The notes beneath the pieces were generated by a model. The model searched no databases, was not told the DNA's origin, and saw nothing but the letters and a program-made list of their open reading frames with translations. Source: Craspedostauros australis (Eukaryota; Bacillariophyta; Bacillariophyceae; Mastogloiales; Achnanthaceae). Taken from it: a DNA stretch of 64,000 bases. Every line of letters begins with the position of its first letter. The first letter of the stretch is position 1. Positions 32,105-43,200 of this stretch are shown here, one piece after another. The position numbers were made by a program, and so were the translations under genes. The stretch covers positions 1,178,001 to 1,242,000 of the forward strand of contig JAMXDE010000019.1 of the NCBI GenBank assembly GCA_026770025.1. The letters are read 5' to 3'.

Positions 32105-32140
32105 GCTGACGGACGTGAGCCGCCGAGTGCGACTTTGTGG

Positions 32141-33634
32141 TCAGGAACGTCCTTGTTGGTTGCGACGAGTAGCCATGCTGCCGATTCCAGCCTGATTGTT
32201 GGTGCCAGACGGACTACCGCCTTGGTGAGTAGCATCAGTTGGCCCGTAATGGCCAGCCGTCTCTTCATGCGGACGTTTGGATGGCGTGCTCCTGCCCATC
32301 GACATGACCCCACGGCGTTTGTCTCGTTCAGCACGCATCTCAAGCGCCTTGCTCTTCTGTGCGGATGACATGACCGACCATTCGTCGGGTGAGTAGTGGC
32401 GATCAGTGATGACCATGTTCGGGTCGTATTTCTTGGGTTTGCCTTGACCTCCGCGACCACCCTTGCTTGGTGTTCCGTTGCGATTGCCACGACCGCCTTT
32501 ACCACGGTCCATCGATCCAATAGAGCGTCTGGGTGATGCGATTTGCTTGTGGTCAATGACTTCGCTCAGGACATTGATAGCTCCGGGCAAGTCTTCACGA
32601 AGAGCTTCGTTGATCTTGATGGCAACACATGCACTGTCAAGACGAGAGTCACGGATACCATCGAGGAAGTGGCGCACTTTCGCCGCGTTCACAAGTGGTT
32701 CACCGCATCGTGCCATGTCTTCGAATGCGCCTTTCATGATCTGTGCGTATCGTTCAAAAGTGAATTGACGCGATTTGCCATCATAGAAGCTCGTTGCAAT
32801 TGTCTTGGATGCTGCTGCCTTGGTACGAGCCTGAAACGAGTCACCATGGTAATGCTCCTTGAGTGCGATGAACGCTGCACGACCATTGCGTGCGCGCTCG
32901 AAGCCTTGGACCCAAGCCCATGCGGGTCCGCCGTGAGTGACATGGCGAACAACCTGCCACACTTTCGCGTTGTCAGCATCGTAGCGGATGTCTTCATGGA
33001 TTGCACGATCGATCAGCTCCTCCTTCATGGTAGGTACACCAAACCCATCATTGATGGCCGGTGTGCGGTCTTCAGGTTTGCGTGAATCCTCACGGATCAC
33101 ATAGGAAAGTGGAGTGTCGAGTGCACCATGTGTGTTCTCCAAGTAGTTCTGAATGTCTTCGAGGCTGTCACGGACACGGTCCACTTTGACCAGCCGTTCT
33201 GGCATGTCCATCTCGGTTTCCTCCTTGATGCGTTGTTCTTCGAGAAAGAGCTCCCACAGCGCAACGAGGCGATCCATGGGCGCCTCTGCTGCTGTGAAGG
33301 GGCGTTGAATACGTTGGAAGTGGAATCGTGCATAGCGAAGTTGGCGCAGCTTCGTTTCATGAACCCAACCAACGCTGATGCCTGGATCCTTGATTTGCGG
33401 TGGTATGTTGCCCTTGGCGCCTGCCTTGTATGCGGGGTTTTCAATGAACCCGCTACCGTCACAGATGCGCTTGCACAGGGCAGTAACGCCTTTGTCTGTA
33501 ATGGAGAGAAAATCATCGAATTTGGTCAAGCCTTGATCCTCCAAAGCGTCGACGATGTCATCATCGGGAAAGCTGAGTACGTTCTTGCAGTAGTCACGTA
33601 TCTCATTGGCGTTGGGATTTGCAGCGGCCGCCAT
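32141..33634 (-). CDS. gag: copia Gag
   Basis: 497 residues from the ATG at 33634 (MAAAANPNANEIRDYCKNVL). The N-terminal part resembles a helical domain (FPDDDIVDALEDQGLTKFDD); the middle is typical helical copia Gag (HEDIRYDADNAKVWQVVRHV, YHGDSFQARTKAAASKTI). The C-terminal part is basic and Gly/Lys/Arg-rich (GGRGNRNGTPSKGGRGG) and has no CCHC zinc knuckle, so RNA binding would rest on the basic tail. It ends at a UGA (32141-32143). The pol frame is the same as the gag frame, with 12 codons between this stop and the pol ATG. Confidence 0.88.
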   Translation of the reverse strand: MAAAANPNANEIRDYCKNVLSFPDDDIVDALEDQGLTKFDDFLSITDKGVTALCKRICDGSGFIENPAYKAGAKGNIPPQIKDPGISVGWVHETKLRQLRYARFHFQRIQRPFTAAEAPMDRLVALWELFLEEQRIKEETEMDMPERLVKVDRVRDSLEDIQNYLENTHGALDTPLSYVIREDSRKPEDRTPAINDGFGVPTMKEELIDRAIHEDIRYDADNAKVWQVVRHVTHGGPAWAWVQGFERARNGRAAFIALKEHYHGDSFQARTKAAASKTIATSFYDGKSRQFTFERYAQIMKGAFEDMARCGEPLVNAAKVRHFLDGIRDSRLDSACVAIKINEALREDLPGAINVLSEVIDHKQIASPRRSIGSMDRGKGGRGNRNGTPSKGGRGGQGKPKKYDPNMVITDRHYSPDEWSVMSSAQKSKALEMRAERDKRRGVMSMGRSTPSKRPHEETAGHYGPTDATHQGGSPSGTNNQAGIGSMATRRNQQGRS

Positions 33635-34094
33635 ATTGCTGATGTTCGTGTATGATGTTGTTGATGAGGATGAGAGAGAAGTAGTGAAGGGAGAGAGAGA
33701 TTGTGTTGTCAAGAAAATCACACTGGGACATGGTGTGTTTTCGACGTGAAAAAGTGTTTCAACGTGTGTTTTCGTGGTGTCAACCCGCGATGAGAAACAC
33801 AGACCGGGCAACAAGGCACGCGATCTTTTCGCTGATAGCAGCGTGTGTCTCAGTAGGGATTTCCGTGTAACCTACGGTCGGTGCGTCCACCGGTGTCATC
33901 CAGACCTCGCAATGCGAACGGTAGGATTACATCCCGTTGACGCCGGTCACTTTGCGTCAACACACCATGGTCAAAGAGGATGCAGCACAGTACAAGCAGT
34001 GCCGGCTTGGTGACGGTCCACCCTCGGAGCGGGGTTCCAGTATTATCGTCGCCTCTTCAGGCGGTCCCTGCACGCTCGCACATGCCCGCATGAG

Positions 34095-34113
34095 CGGATG
34101 GGTCTGATAAACC
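34095..34113 (-). promoter_or_regulatory. Primer-binding site of the intact copia element
   Basis: Directly inside the 5' LTR, the element strand reads TGGTTTATCAGACC. On the plus strand this is GGTCTGATAAACCA, which ends in CCA like a tRNA 3' end. It is close to, but not the same as, the initiator-Met PBS (TGGTATCAGAGC), so the primer tRNA is uncertain. Confidence 0.6.
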
Positions 34114-34286
34114 AAGTTACGACACACGTGAAACCGATTTAGAGTGAAAAAGAGTAAAGATGCAGATTATGAGTCTTATCGATGTCGTATGCGTCAGTGC
34201 AGTTGTCTGATTGCTGTGTTGTGCATGATTGGTAGTGGCGGCTATCGTGTAACGCCGTTTCAACGGTTTCATACATATCCCGGTTT
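34113..34286 (-). repeat. 5' LTR of the intact copia element
   Basis: 174 bp, read as identical to the other LTR, followed on the right by the second GTCGG (34287-34291). In the element's orientation this LTR drives transcription away from the AAA-ATPase gene on the right. Confidence 0.95.
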
Positions 34287-34291
34287 GTCGG

Positions 34292-34771
34292 CGCGTACCG
34301 ACATACTAGTCCATACTCCAACTATACGATCACACTCTCCAATGCAGGCGTGCAGAATGATAAATTCTGTGGCAACTGTTCGACAGAAGATAGTTTCTTC
34401 GGTTTCTCAACAAGCGCCAGGCCTCCAGAGAGCCAGTCCAAACCTGCGAGTATCCATGACACTTGCTCGGTGTATCTGTCCCTGTGTTCTTCAACGACCA
34501 CACAACATCGCAGCAGGACAACATCACAACATGACAGCTCCTCCTCCGACTCCAATCCTCTGTTGGTGGTAACAGACTCACCGCACAATCCACAAACAGC
34601 TATGCTGATCGCGCTGCAAGCACAACTCGCTCCACACATTTGGCTTCCTCCTCCACCTCCATTCTCGTCAAGCCGGTCACACAATCAGAGCACCACCACA
34701 ACAATCAAACCAAATCGGACCAACCAACCCTCCAGAAGTACCTCACAATTCTCGTGCAACACAGCTCAACC
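34292..34771. other. Upstream region of the AAA-ATPase gene
   Basis: Presumed promoter and 5' UTR. The frame of the downstream gene stays open from a TTG at 34640 but the first ATG is at 34772. No gene is recognised. Confidence 0.5.
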
Positions 34772-37700
34772 ATGATGACATCCAAAATGCAAGCGGCGGA
34801 CCGCGATCGAACTCATCCAACATCACACGGATACTCGATCCAAACCATCCGGGAAGACTGTCTCAGCATCAACAGCGAGGTCGGGAACACTGCGCAGGAC
34901 GACGAGCGCATCCACGATCACGGGAACGTTGCCTCACCAACAAAATCAGCTCATAACAGCCACCGCCGCCGTTCTTCATCCTCCTCGTTGCTGCAGCGAC
35001 GGCTATCAAGCGTCGATCGTTCCCGTTCACAGACGCGATTGCAACACAACGACCAGGCCATCTCGGACGATCCAGCCAACCATTGCACGAAGACGAACAC
35101 GAAGACGAACGCAAATGCAAGCGCAGACTCTACCGATGGTGGCAGAAAGATGAACTTTCGGTCTACGCCGTTGATGGGACGCCAGGTCGAGCTGGACCAG
35201 CTGCACGGCATCTTCAAAATGATCATGCAACGAGCACCGGGAGATTGTGAGAAGATGGCATCGTCGAAGCAGCAGCAGCAGCAGCAGCAAAAACAGCATA
35301 ACTCTTGCCAAGCCAAAACTCCAGCCCCGGCTACTCTCATCATCGGCTCATCCGGCACAGGCAAGTCCGCTTTGGTGTATCAGTTCGTCCAGGAGCTGCA
35401 GAATACCACTGTGCGGCCGTCATCATTTTCGTCATCGCTATCGCCGAACAAACGCAAGATCTGCTTCTGCCAGGGCAAGTTCCAAGCCCAGTCACAGGGC
35501 GACAGCCCATTCGGCGCACTGTTCCAAATCATCCAGGATTTCACGCTGCAGATGAAGGGCGACATCGAGAATGTGAAGCGCAAGATCCAACGACACATGG
35601 CGATCGCAGAACGAGTGGAGCTCTGCAAGATCTTGCCGTGCCTGAAGCGGCTCATGCTCGCTGGTCCTGGCGCAGACGGTATCAGCATCGCGTCGAGTCA
35701 GAAATCGTTCACCCATCGCACCAAGGGCCGGACTGCTGGCCCTGCTCTTGGCGGAACTCTTGCGCGTAACGCCAGCGACATCATGCTTAGCATGGACAGC
35801 GCGAGTGAGATTCACCGAGAAGATCAGGACCTGCACGGCAGCAACCAGGATCAAGGCAAGGCGTGGAATCGCACGAAGTACCTCATCCACACGTTCTTCC
35901 GCGTCATCTGCAACCCCGATCGTCCATTGATCCTCTTCTTCGACGATCTACAGTGGGGTACACAAGTGTGCCTAGAGCTGCTGTCCAGCCTCATCATGGA
36001 CCCGATGATCCATTCGTGCATGTTCGTCGGAACGACACGATCCGAAGGATTGACATCGAAGAAGTGGCAAAACAAGCACCTGCTGACGACGCTGCAGATC
36101 ATCACAGCAACGCGGGACCTCGCGCGCATCGAGCTGAGCAACTTTTCGCAAGAGCAGACCTACCAATGGATCTCGCATCTTCTCCTGCGTGGCGATTACA
36201 GACGTACAGCCCGTGCGCAGGGTCCACAAGACGACAGCAGCACCGAAGAGCAGCACCAGCACCAGCAATCGACCTCTCCTCCTTCGTATCCCTACCGCAG
36301 CAACACAGGAGAAGACCATGAATGCTATCAGCTGGCCAGCGTTCTGCACCAAAGGACCCAAGGCAACATTTTCTTTCTGCGACAATCAATAGAAGAATTG
36401 GAACGCAAGGAGATTCTCCAGTATTCTCCGGAACAGGGCTGCTGGGAATGGAACAGCGTGACCGCTTTGGATATCGGCCAGTTCCTTTCCAACACGGCAG
36501 TGGAGGCTGTCCAGGCCAAGATCCAGTCCTACCCTAGCCGTCAATTCCAACACATCCTTTGCGTCGCATCGTACACTCAGGCTTCATTCGACATTGGCGT
36601 ACTTCATGAGCTACTCTGCAAGCTCGGCGCAGATCGACAAGACGACGGCGCCGCCGCTCAGCAAGAACGAACTAGCCGAAGCACGAACAAGAGCAACGTC
36701 AACGCCAACGCCAACAACGAACTCGATTTCTCCGATTTGCCACCGCTCACGACGAAAGCGTTAACGGAACTCTTGGAAGACGCTGTGCTGGAGGGACTGC
36801 TGACGAATTCGATCGGTGAGCAGACGTATCGGTTCGCCCATGACCGCATCCAGCAAGGGGCACAGTCCCTCGTCCCTGCCGGCGAGCAACGGAATATGCT
36901 GCGCCATCGTATCGGAAAGATTCTCTATGAGAAAATCCTTGCACATGAAGACGGAAGCAGCAGTAACACCAGTACCAGTCACGATGGAGACGATCTTTCA
37001 ACTTCACAACACACGATGAACACAAACAACACCGTCCCAGACTGGTTCTATTTCTGCGCGGCGGATCATCTCAACGCTGTCAAGATGAAGAAGGACCGTT
37101 GGTACATGATCAAGCTGAACGTCATCGTCGGAACACGGGCGCAACATATCTCCGCGCTATCAACAGCATCGAAATATTTCCGCAGCGCCTTTGATCATCT
37201 GAAGATGATCAGAACCATGTGCGATCCATGGCAGCAACACTACGAGCTGGTCTTGAGCCTGCACATCAGAAATGCGGAAGTCGAGATCGCCATGGGTAAC
37301 TACGATTTGGGCGCATCGCTGGCGAACGTGGTACTGGAGAAAGCCATCGAGCCAAGCGACAAGCTCTCCATACAGTACGATCTGGCCACCTCACTAGGCC
37401 GGCAGGACCTCCAGGAAGACTCCCTCAACCTCATCGTGAAGGTCCTGCAGTCCCTCAAGGCGCTCCCAAAGCGGCTCTGGCCTGTCCATGTCATCTCCGA
37501 CTTGCTATACATCAAGAAGTACTTCAAAGGGACGTCCAACGACGAGTTTCTGCAGCTGCCCTTGATGACAGATCCAAAGAAGATCGTCGCAATGAAGTTC
37601 CTCTTCCAAGGAGCGCTGAGAGCTTCGTATTGCAACCGCACGCTTGAGTTCAGCCTCCTGACGCTCAAGTCATTGAGAATGACGATTAAGCATGGCCTCT

Positions 37701-39136
37701 GCAAGTATTCGGGCGTCTCGCTGGTATGCTTGGCAATCATCGTCGCGAGCTCATTCGCGGATCAATCCGTGGCGGCACGGTATTCCGATCTGAGCGAACA
37801 AATTTTGAAACGCACCGATGGCAAGTCGGTTCAGGGCTGGGTCGAGTTCCTCATCGGCCATAACATCAGGGTATTCACGTCAGAATACAACCAGATCATC
37901 CAAACCTTCCAAAGCGGATACCATGCCTCCATGGAGGCCGGTGACTTCGAACCCGGCTTCTTGAGCTGGGAGATGGGGAATGTGGTTGCCTACTACGCAG
38001 GCTGCCCGTTGAATGCTATTGTGGCTTCATTCGAGATCATCCACCGCAACGCGCTGATATACAAGATGGATTTCCATTCGTCGACATCATCTACCAGCAT
38101 CACACTCTTCAAGGCCCTGGCTGGTCAGACAGAGATAGACTGGGACAACGTGGACAAGGTGATCGCAACCATGCCAAAAAGTGTCAAAGACGTACACACT
38201 TCGGACATCAACGGCGTCCTGTTCCTGCTCGTCACAAACGCTCAGCTCTGCATGTACTTCCGGAGGCCGAATGGAACGTACCTTCTCATGAAAAAGTCGT
38301 TGCAGCTTGCCGCTTTGGACCAGTCATATCTGACGACTTGCGTCGCCTGGTATTTCCTTGGCGTGGCTTGCGCAGGTATGTACCGCGAGACGAAGCAGCC
38401 CAAATACAAGAAGGAACTGAAGTCGGTCATTGTTCATCTGGAGCGCATAGGTAGATCCCGCGGACTCAAGGGCATGCACCGATGCCTGTGTCTGAAGGCG
38501 GAGTTGCTGGCAATCTCCAAAACAAAGGGATCACTAGGTTCCGTGAGTGCCGACACATTTGAAAAGATCATGCGCGCCTATGACATCGCCATCACCGTCG
38601 GTGCAAAGACGAAGCACAACCAGGATGCAGGGTTCGCGTGCGAGATGGCTGGAGATCAATTGGTGCGAATGGGGCGTGATAGCATGGCATCCGACTACTA
38701 TGCGAGGGCGTGCGCCAACTTCGAACTCTGGGAGTCCGCCACCAAGGTTGACGATCTTTGGCAGAGATGCGCGAGCTTCCTCTCGGAGACGCAGATGGAG
38801 CATGCCAGAAAATCCATCCGGCAGAATGAGCGCAGGATTGAGGCCATGCACTGTCAAATCGTATCTGGCATGCATGTCGATGATCAATCAAATCTTGTCC
38901 CCGTCGAAGCAACGCTCCCCCCAGGCAAGCTGAACTCGGGCAAGGAGACTCTGGCAACATCGACGCATCCGTATTCGTGCACTTCATCCTTTGGCGGAGA
39001 GAAAAGTATGGCGGCGTCGCAGGCTGGGAACATGAGCAGGGCCACCAACGACCGTGGCGACGCCGATATAGCAGCAGACGCTGATGGGGAAAATGACGAT
39101 GACGTTTCTGTCCTCACGGAAGGATCAGTGATGTGA
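34772..39136 (+). CDS. Large AAA-type signalling ATPase (predicted-ATPase/TPR protein)
   Basis: 1454 residues. Residues 1-130 are Ser/Arg-rich and disordered. The AAA_16-like domain starts at LMGRQVELDQLHGIF (about 133) and has a poly-Gln insertion, Walker A GSSGTGKS (192-199) and Walker B LILFFDDLQWGT (about 386-397). A long helical, TPR-like region follows to about residue 1300, then a charged helix (EHARKSIRQNERRIEAMHCQ) and a disordered tail. This matches the 'predicted ATPase' core that, in cyanobacterial and diatom signalling proteins, usually sits between an N-terminal Ser/Thr kinase and a C-terminal histidine kinase or cyclase. Both flanking modules are absent here. No intron or frameshift is apparent. 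A young retrotransposon lies ~0.5 kb upstream. Confidence 0.85.
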   Translation: MMTSKMQAADRDRTHPTSHGYSIQTIREDCLSINSEVGNTAQDDERIHDHGNVASPTKSAHNSHRRRSSSSSLLQRRLSSVDRSRSQTRLQHNDQAISDDPANHCTKTNTKTNANASADSTDGGRKMNFRSTPLMGRQVELDQLHGIFKMIMQRAPGDCEKMASSKQQQQQQQKQHNSCQAKTPAPATLIIGSSGTGKSALVYQFVQELQNTTVRPSSFSSSLSPNKRKICFCQGKFQAQSQGDSPFGALFQIIQDFTLQMKGDIENVKRKIQRHMAIAERVELCKILPCLKRLMLAGPGADGISIASSQKSFTHRTKGRTAGPALGGTLARNASDIMLSMDSASEIHREDQDLHGSNQDQGKAWNRTKYLIHTFFRVICNPDRPLILFFDDLQWGTQVCLELLSSLIMDPMIHSCMFVGTTRSEGLTSKKWQNKHLLTTLQIITATRDLARIELSNFSQEQTYQWISHLLLRGDYRRTARAQGPQDDSSTEEQHQHQQSTSPPSYPYRSNTGEDHECYQLASVLHQRTQGNIFFLRQSIEELERKEILQYSPEQGCWEWNSVTALDIGQFLSNTAVEAVQAKIQSYPSRQFQHILCVASYTQASFDIGVLHELLCKLGADRQDDGAAAQQERTSRSTNKSNVNANANNELDFSDLPPLTTKALTELLEDAVLEGLLTNSIGEQTYRFAHDRIQQGAQSLVPAGEQRNMLRHRIGKILYEKILAHEDGSSSNTSTSHDGDDLSTSQHTMNTNNTVPDWFYFCAADHLNAVKMKKDRWYMIKLNVIVGTRAQHISALSTASKYFRSAFDHLKMIRTMCDPWQQHYELVLSLHIRNAEVEIAMGNYDLGASLANVVLEKAIEPSDKLSIQYDLATSLGRQDLQEDSLNLIVKVLQSLKALPKRLWPVHVISDLLYIKKYFKGTSNDEFLQLPLMTDPKKIVAMKFLFQGALRASYCNRTLEFSLLTLKSLRMTIKHGLCKYSGVSLVCLAIIVASSFADQSVAARYSDLSEQILKRTDGKSVQGWVEFLIGHNIRVFTSEYNQIIQTFQSGYHASMEAGDFEPGFLSWEMGNVVAYYAGCPLNAIVASFEIIHRNALIYKMDFHSSTSSTSITLFKALAGQTEIDWDNVDKVIATMPKSVKDVHTSDINGVLFLLVTNAQLCMYFRRPNGTYLLMKKSLQLAALDQSYLTTCVAWYFLGVACAGMYRETKQPKYKKELKSVIVHLERIGRSRGLKGMHRCLCLKAELLAISKTKGSLGSVSADTFEKIMRAYDIAITVGAKTKHNQDAGFACEMAGDQLVRMGRDSMASDYYARACANFELWESATKVDDLWQRCASFLSETQMEHARKSIRQNERRIEAMHCQIVSGMHVDDQSNLVPVEATLPPGKLNSGKETLATSTHPYSCTSSFGGEKSMAASQAGNMSRATNDRGDADIAADADGENDDDVSVLTEGSVM

Positions 39137-40224
39137 GCATTCGTCGGGACTGGCGTAGGTACCATAAATGCACGGTAACGATACGGTGTAGCAGAATTTT
39201 GCAATGCAGGATTGTATTGTACATCGGCGTCTTCCGTCGGGACGTGCTGGGTCGTAGGAATACGACTGTAGTATAACACGTACGTAATGCCAGGGGATGA
39301 GTCGCTGTACTATCCCGAACCGTACTGTACTGGAATTGCTGAGTAATATCAGGGATGATATGGTACAAATGCCAATCCTTGGTGCGTATCGAGATGATCC
39401 GCTGCAGTGCGCCGGGGTGAACATTATTTCGCGAGCATCGGAGTCTCGACAGGTGCATTCGAGACTTGCACAGGTACTCATTGGAAGGTGTTGTGGTCTA
39501 CCAATGCAGACTTTAGTCAGTTTTCCTTAGATCATGATACCTACTCCCCCATGCTTGTCAGTTGATCGGCTATCCCAGAAGAGAAGTGCTATTTTGGACA
39601 TGTTGCAACTATTATGCCATCGACCGAGCAGCAAACAAGCATAGAGTAGAACAACTTCCTACATTCTAGATTCCTCTAGACTGCCCTACTCGACGTGACT
39701 TCACTCCACTGGAGACTAGTGCGTTTTCAACAAATAAATCACAAATGGACATTGTGTCCTATCATCGTTGTCGACAACGCCATGGAGGACTGCCCTGGAC
39801 CGAATGAAGCCGCCTGTACGAAGGTGCAAGTCCAGCACCGCTGGAAGTTGCCGCGCGATGCAGGTGCAGAGCAACTAAGCGAAACAATCAACGTAGTAGT
39901 TGCACTCTATCAGCAGTCAATGAAATCGTCAATAGAGTTGTCAATGAAATTGCATGGGTGGTGGCCAATGTCTGGAGCAAGGCAACGCAAATCTGTCTGT
40001 TTGTGCAAATGGTGGGCGTGGTTTCTTCGTCCTTGCAAAATTGAATTGAAAGCTCGTGTTTTCTGCCTCAGTACACAAGAAACGGTTGAAGAGAAGTAGT
40101 TGCTCCGATGAAGTACGAGTAATGTGGTAGAGCATCGATAGCTGCCTTGCGGATGCATCGGAGTGCTCCTCGGAGTCCTCCATTTCCATGTATTGTAGTT
40201 GGATGGAAACCAAGCATGCTGGTA
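39137..40224. other. Convergent intergenic region
   Basis: 3' flanks of two genes. The short frames have no domains. I see no gene or repeat of note. Confidence 0.55.
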
Positions 40225-43200
40225 CTAGCCTCTGTTAGCATTGCTGCCGCTGTCGCTGCTACTGTTGCCCAGTGCAACAACTGTTAGCGAATGCTGGACG
40301 TCCGTAATGTTTCGTTGAGATGGAAGCCCAAAACCGAAGAAGTGAACGGCAATGCGATGGATCTCTCCGTCGCTGCTGTATGCATCCGCAGGTATTTCCA
40401 TTACAATTTCACATCGCGACTCGAATTGTTGCTGTTGCCACAGTGTCGAATTCAAGCATTGCAATCCCGTGAGGCAGTCCCCTTGCGCTACCGACACCGA
40501 AAAGTAAACCCCTGACCTTGGGAGGTTTGATATTCCATCCTTTGAAGGTGACGGAAGGCAGGTAGCATCTGATGTAACTGAGATGATGATGTGTGTGTCT
40601 TGATCTTCAAAATCCTTCGGGCTGTAGAAATACGATCCCCACAATCGAAGCGCATCCGTTGGACTCTTCCCATCGTCGCCCGGAGTGTCGTTTCTGGTTA
40701 CAACATCATCGGAGAGCAATGGTAGAGTGATGATGGTGTCGTTGGCGCTGTGCCAATCTCCGAGACAAGTGTCGAGTACTGATTGATTCGGCTGCTGCTG
40801 CAGAGGAGACGTCGAATCCTCAGCCTCACTGGGATCAAGCTGCAAAATGGTTGGCGGGAGAACAAATTGAAAACCCTCTCTTTGAACGCTCACTTGTGCA
40901 GCGCCGAAGCAACTACGACCATCGTACACGCCAACGTCAAGATGGAAGGATGATCCGAAGGACCGTACAAGTACATGGTAGGTCTGATCTGCGTGCGCAT
41001 ACCATGAAACTGTGCCATGCTGTCTGCATGCCACTGACTGAGCTGATGGTAAACAGTCCAAATCATCACAATTGGTCAGTGCATCGACGATTGATGGCTC
41101 GTGGACCACCACACTTGAGGAGGATGCCGTTGCTGTTGCGCATGTCGTGGCAAACATCTCTTCCCCAACCCCTTTGATGCTGTACCACACACCCGGACTT
41201 GACTTCCAGTTTTTTCCACCGCCACACGCATCATGGCGCCGCGCGCCTTCAGTCGTACCATCGATCGATACCACACGGTACGTTCCATCATCAGAGAACG
41301 GTTGAACATTGACGGCTGCGGGCCGGTTGCATCTCTCATTAGCAGGCGCGACTTGGAAATCGACCATGCCGTAGTCATCTTCAAGATCATATCCTGATAT
41401 CCGAATGAAGTACAGCTCGTCCTTTCTGGACTTCCATCGCATGTAGCCTCCTCGCGTTTGTGCGGTTGGATTGAACAGAGGATTGTCACTGACAATGATA
41501 TCGTTGCACTTGCTCACAATCACGCTCGCGTCATCGGAGTCTGCGCACGACAATGAATCACATTCGTTGCCAGTGTAGAGTGATAGCCCGACAGGAAATT
41601 GCGTGTGGATTGAGCATGTAGACGCGACCAATTCGAACCCGTTCCCAACCACGGTGAACCATGCGTCTCTTCCGTTTGGGGATCGAGCCGATGCATTGCT
41701 GGGCACAAAGCCATCGTCGCTGCTGTTACGGTGGTCGCATTGGGGGTAGGGATACCTGCTTTCGCCATGCGGAACCATCCCGCTGGCTGGCGAATGGATT
41801 ACGGAACTACGAGTGGCACTTCTCGTGGTAAAGCGCCGTGTGCCGCCATCCAGCGGAACGGGACCAATGGCAGACAGACAATCATTGTTGATCACAATGG
41901 GCTCGACTGTGAAGGAAAAGCCCCGTCTGATAGTGGTTCCAATGACGCTGCCCAAAGCAGTCGCGTTTGTCTTACTCTCCTGTTCGGGATGAAGGATAAC
42001 CCCAGATGTGTCCACTGTGGGTGCCACTCCCTCACCCTCCCGTGCGCGCATCCGGACCATCACTCGGTACGCTTCGCCGTCGTTCGACTGCCATGTGACT
42101 GACATGTGCCCATGGCATGGTGTCTCAACTACATTGTCGTCGGATGGTAGACATTGCAGTTCATCGCATGAGCCGGTGCTTGTCGTGAAGATAGTGATAT
42201 TGGTCGTCGTAGTCGAGTCTCTCGTGGAACCGGGATGGCAGGTGGAAGCAGTTAACGCCTGTCCATCTCCAACCAATGAGTACCAGAAGAAGAAGTCAAG
42301 TGATTGTGACTCGTCGTTTTCTGCTGATGGCTCAAGGCATGGGAGAGGAGCAGACGTTGGTGGGCCGCTGGTTTCGGGCATTCCTGGTGTGGAGGAGGCG
42401 GGGGTTTGATGATAAGTGCCGATGAGGACCGTGCCATCGATGGGCACGGGCCGGGCCATTTGGCAAGTTGTTGCTGTGCCATCAGTGATCCCAACTTGTT
42501 CCAACGACACGTCCGCCGTTGCATCCGTCACAATGCCTTTCAAGAATGGCATATGGACTGGTGTATTATATAATAGAATATAATACAGTTTTTTGCGTTG
42601 TTGCAGGTTGGTGTTTTTGCACAAACCGGAACATGTGGATTCGTATGTATTGGCGGTGCAGAATATCATGAGTAGTTTATGTGTGCAGGACGAGGGTGAG
42701 GTTTCATAGAACAACGGCGACCACGGTGACACTCGTCAACTGCAACATTCCATGTCGAAACGACGCTGTGCAGAAATGTGGAGAAGCAGTGAGTACGACC
42801 ACTTACCAAGGACGAAGTATGCAACACCGGACTCCGCGAACCATTCCACCGTGCTGCAGGTGGTCGAAATCGCATCATCCAACGGTGGGTACATGCTGTC
42901 GAACGTCTGCGATCGGTCATCATTGGCGTCAATACACTGCAAGTTCGCGCAAGAGCCCTGGAGGATACTGATGCGCGTGTCAAGGTTGGTTTGATTGTTG
43001 CATGTTGAAGCCCGAAGCACAGACCCTGTCCCCGTTGTGTTGAACCATGCTCCGCGATAAATCTGCACTTCGTTCCCCTCCGTTTCGATAACGACGTCAT
43101 TGCCGCAAGATACGATAGGATCGACTTCCGTGGTGAGGCCGAAGAGAAATCCCTGCGTTGTGGAGCCGACCGGCAAACTGGTTGCATCCTTACACTCTCT

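Larger units (their letters stand above)
27892..34286 (-). mobile_element. Intact Ty1/copia LTR retrotransposon (CoDi-like)
   Basis: 6395 bp, minus strand. Two 174-bp LTRs (27892-28065 and 34113-34286) read as identical, and the element is flanked by GTCGG at 27887-27891 and 34287-34291. Gag and Pol are full length. The LTR ends are not TG...CA: in the element's orientation they are AAACCGG...ACTTG. Because a terminal G/C is shared, the ends can equally be drawn as CAA...TTG with a 4-bp duplication. A primer-binding site follows the 5' LTR and a purine-rich CGAGGGGACC precedes the 3' LTR. Identical LTRs and open frames mean recent insertion. The protease motif ELDSHADTC recalls diatom CoDi elements. 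Confidence 0.93.
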
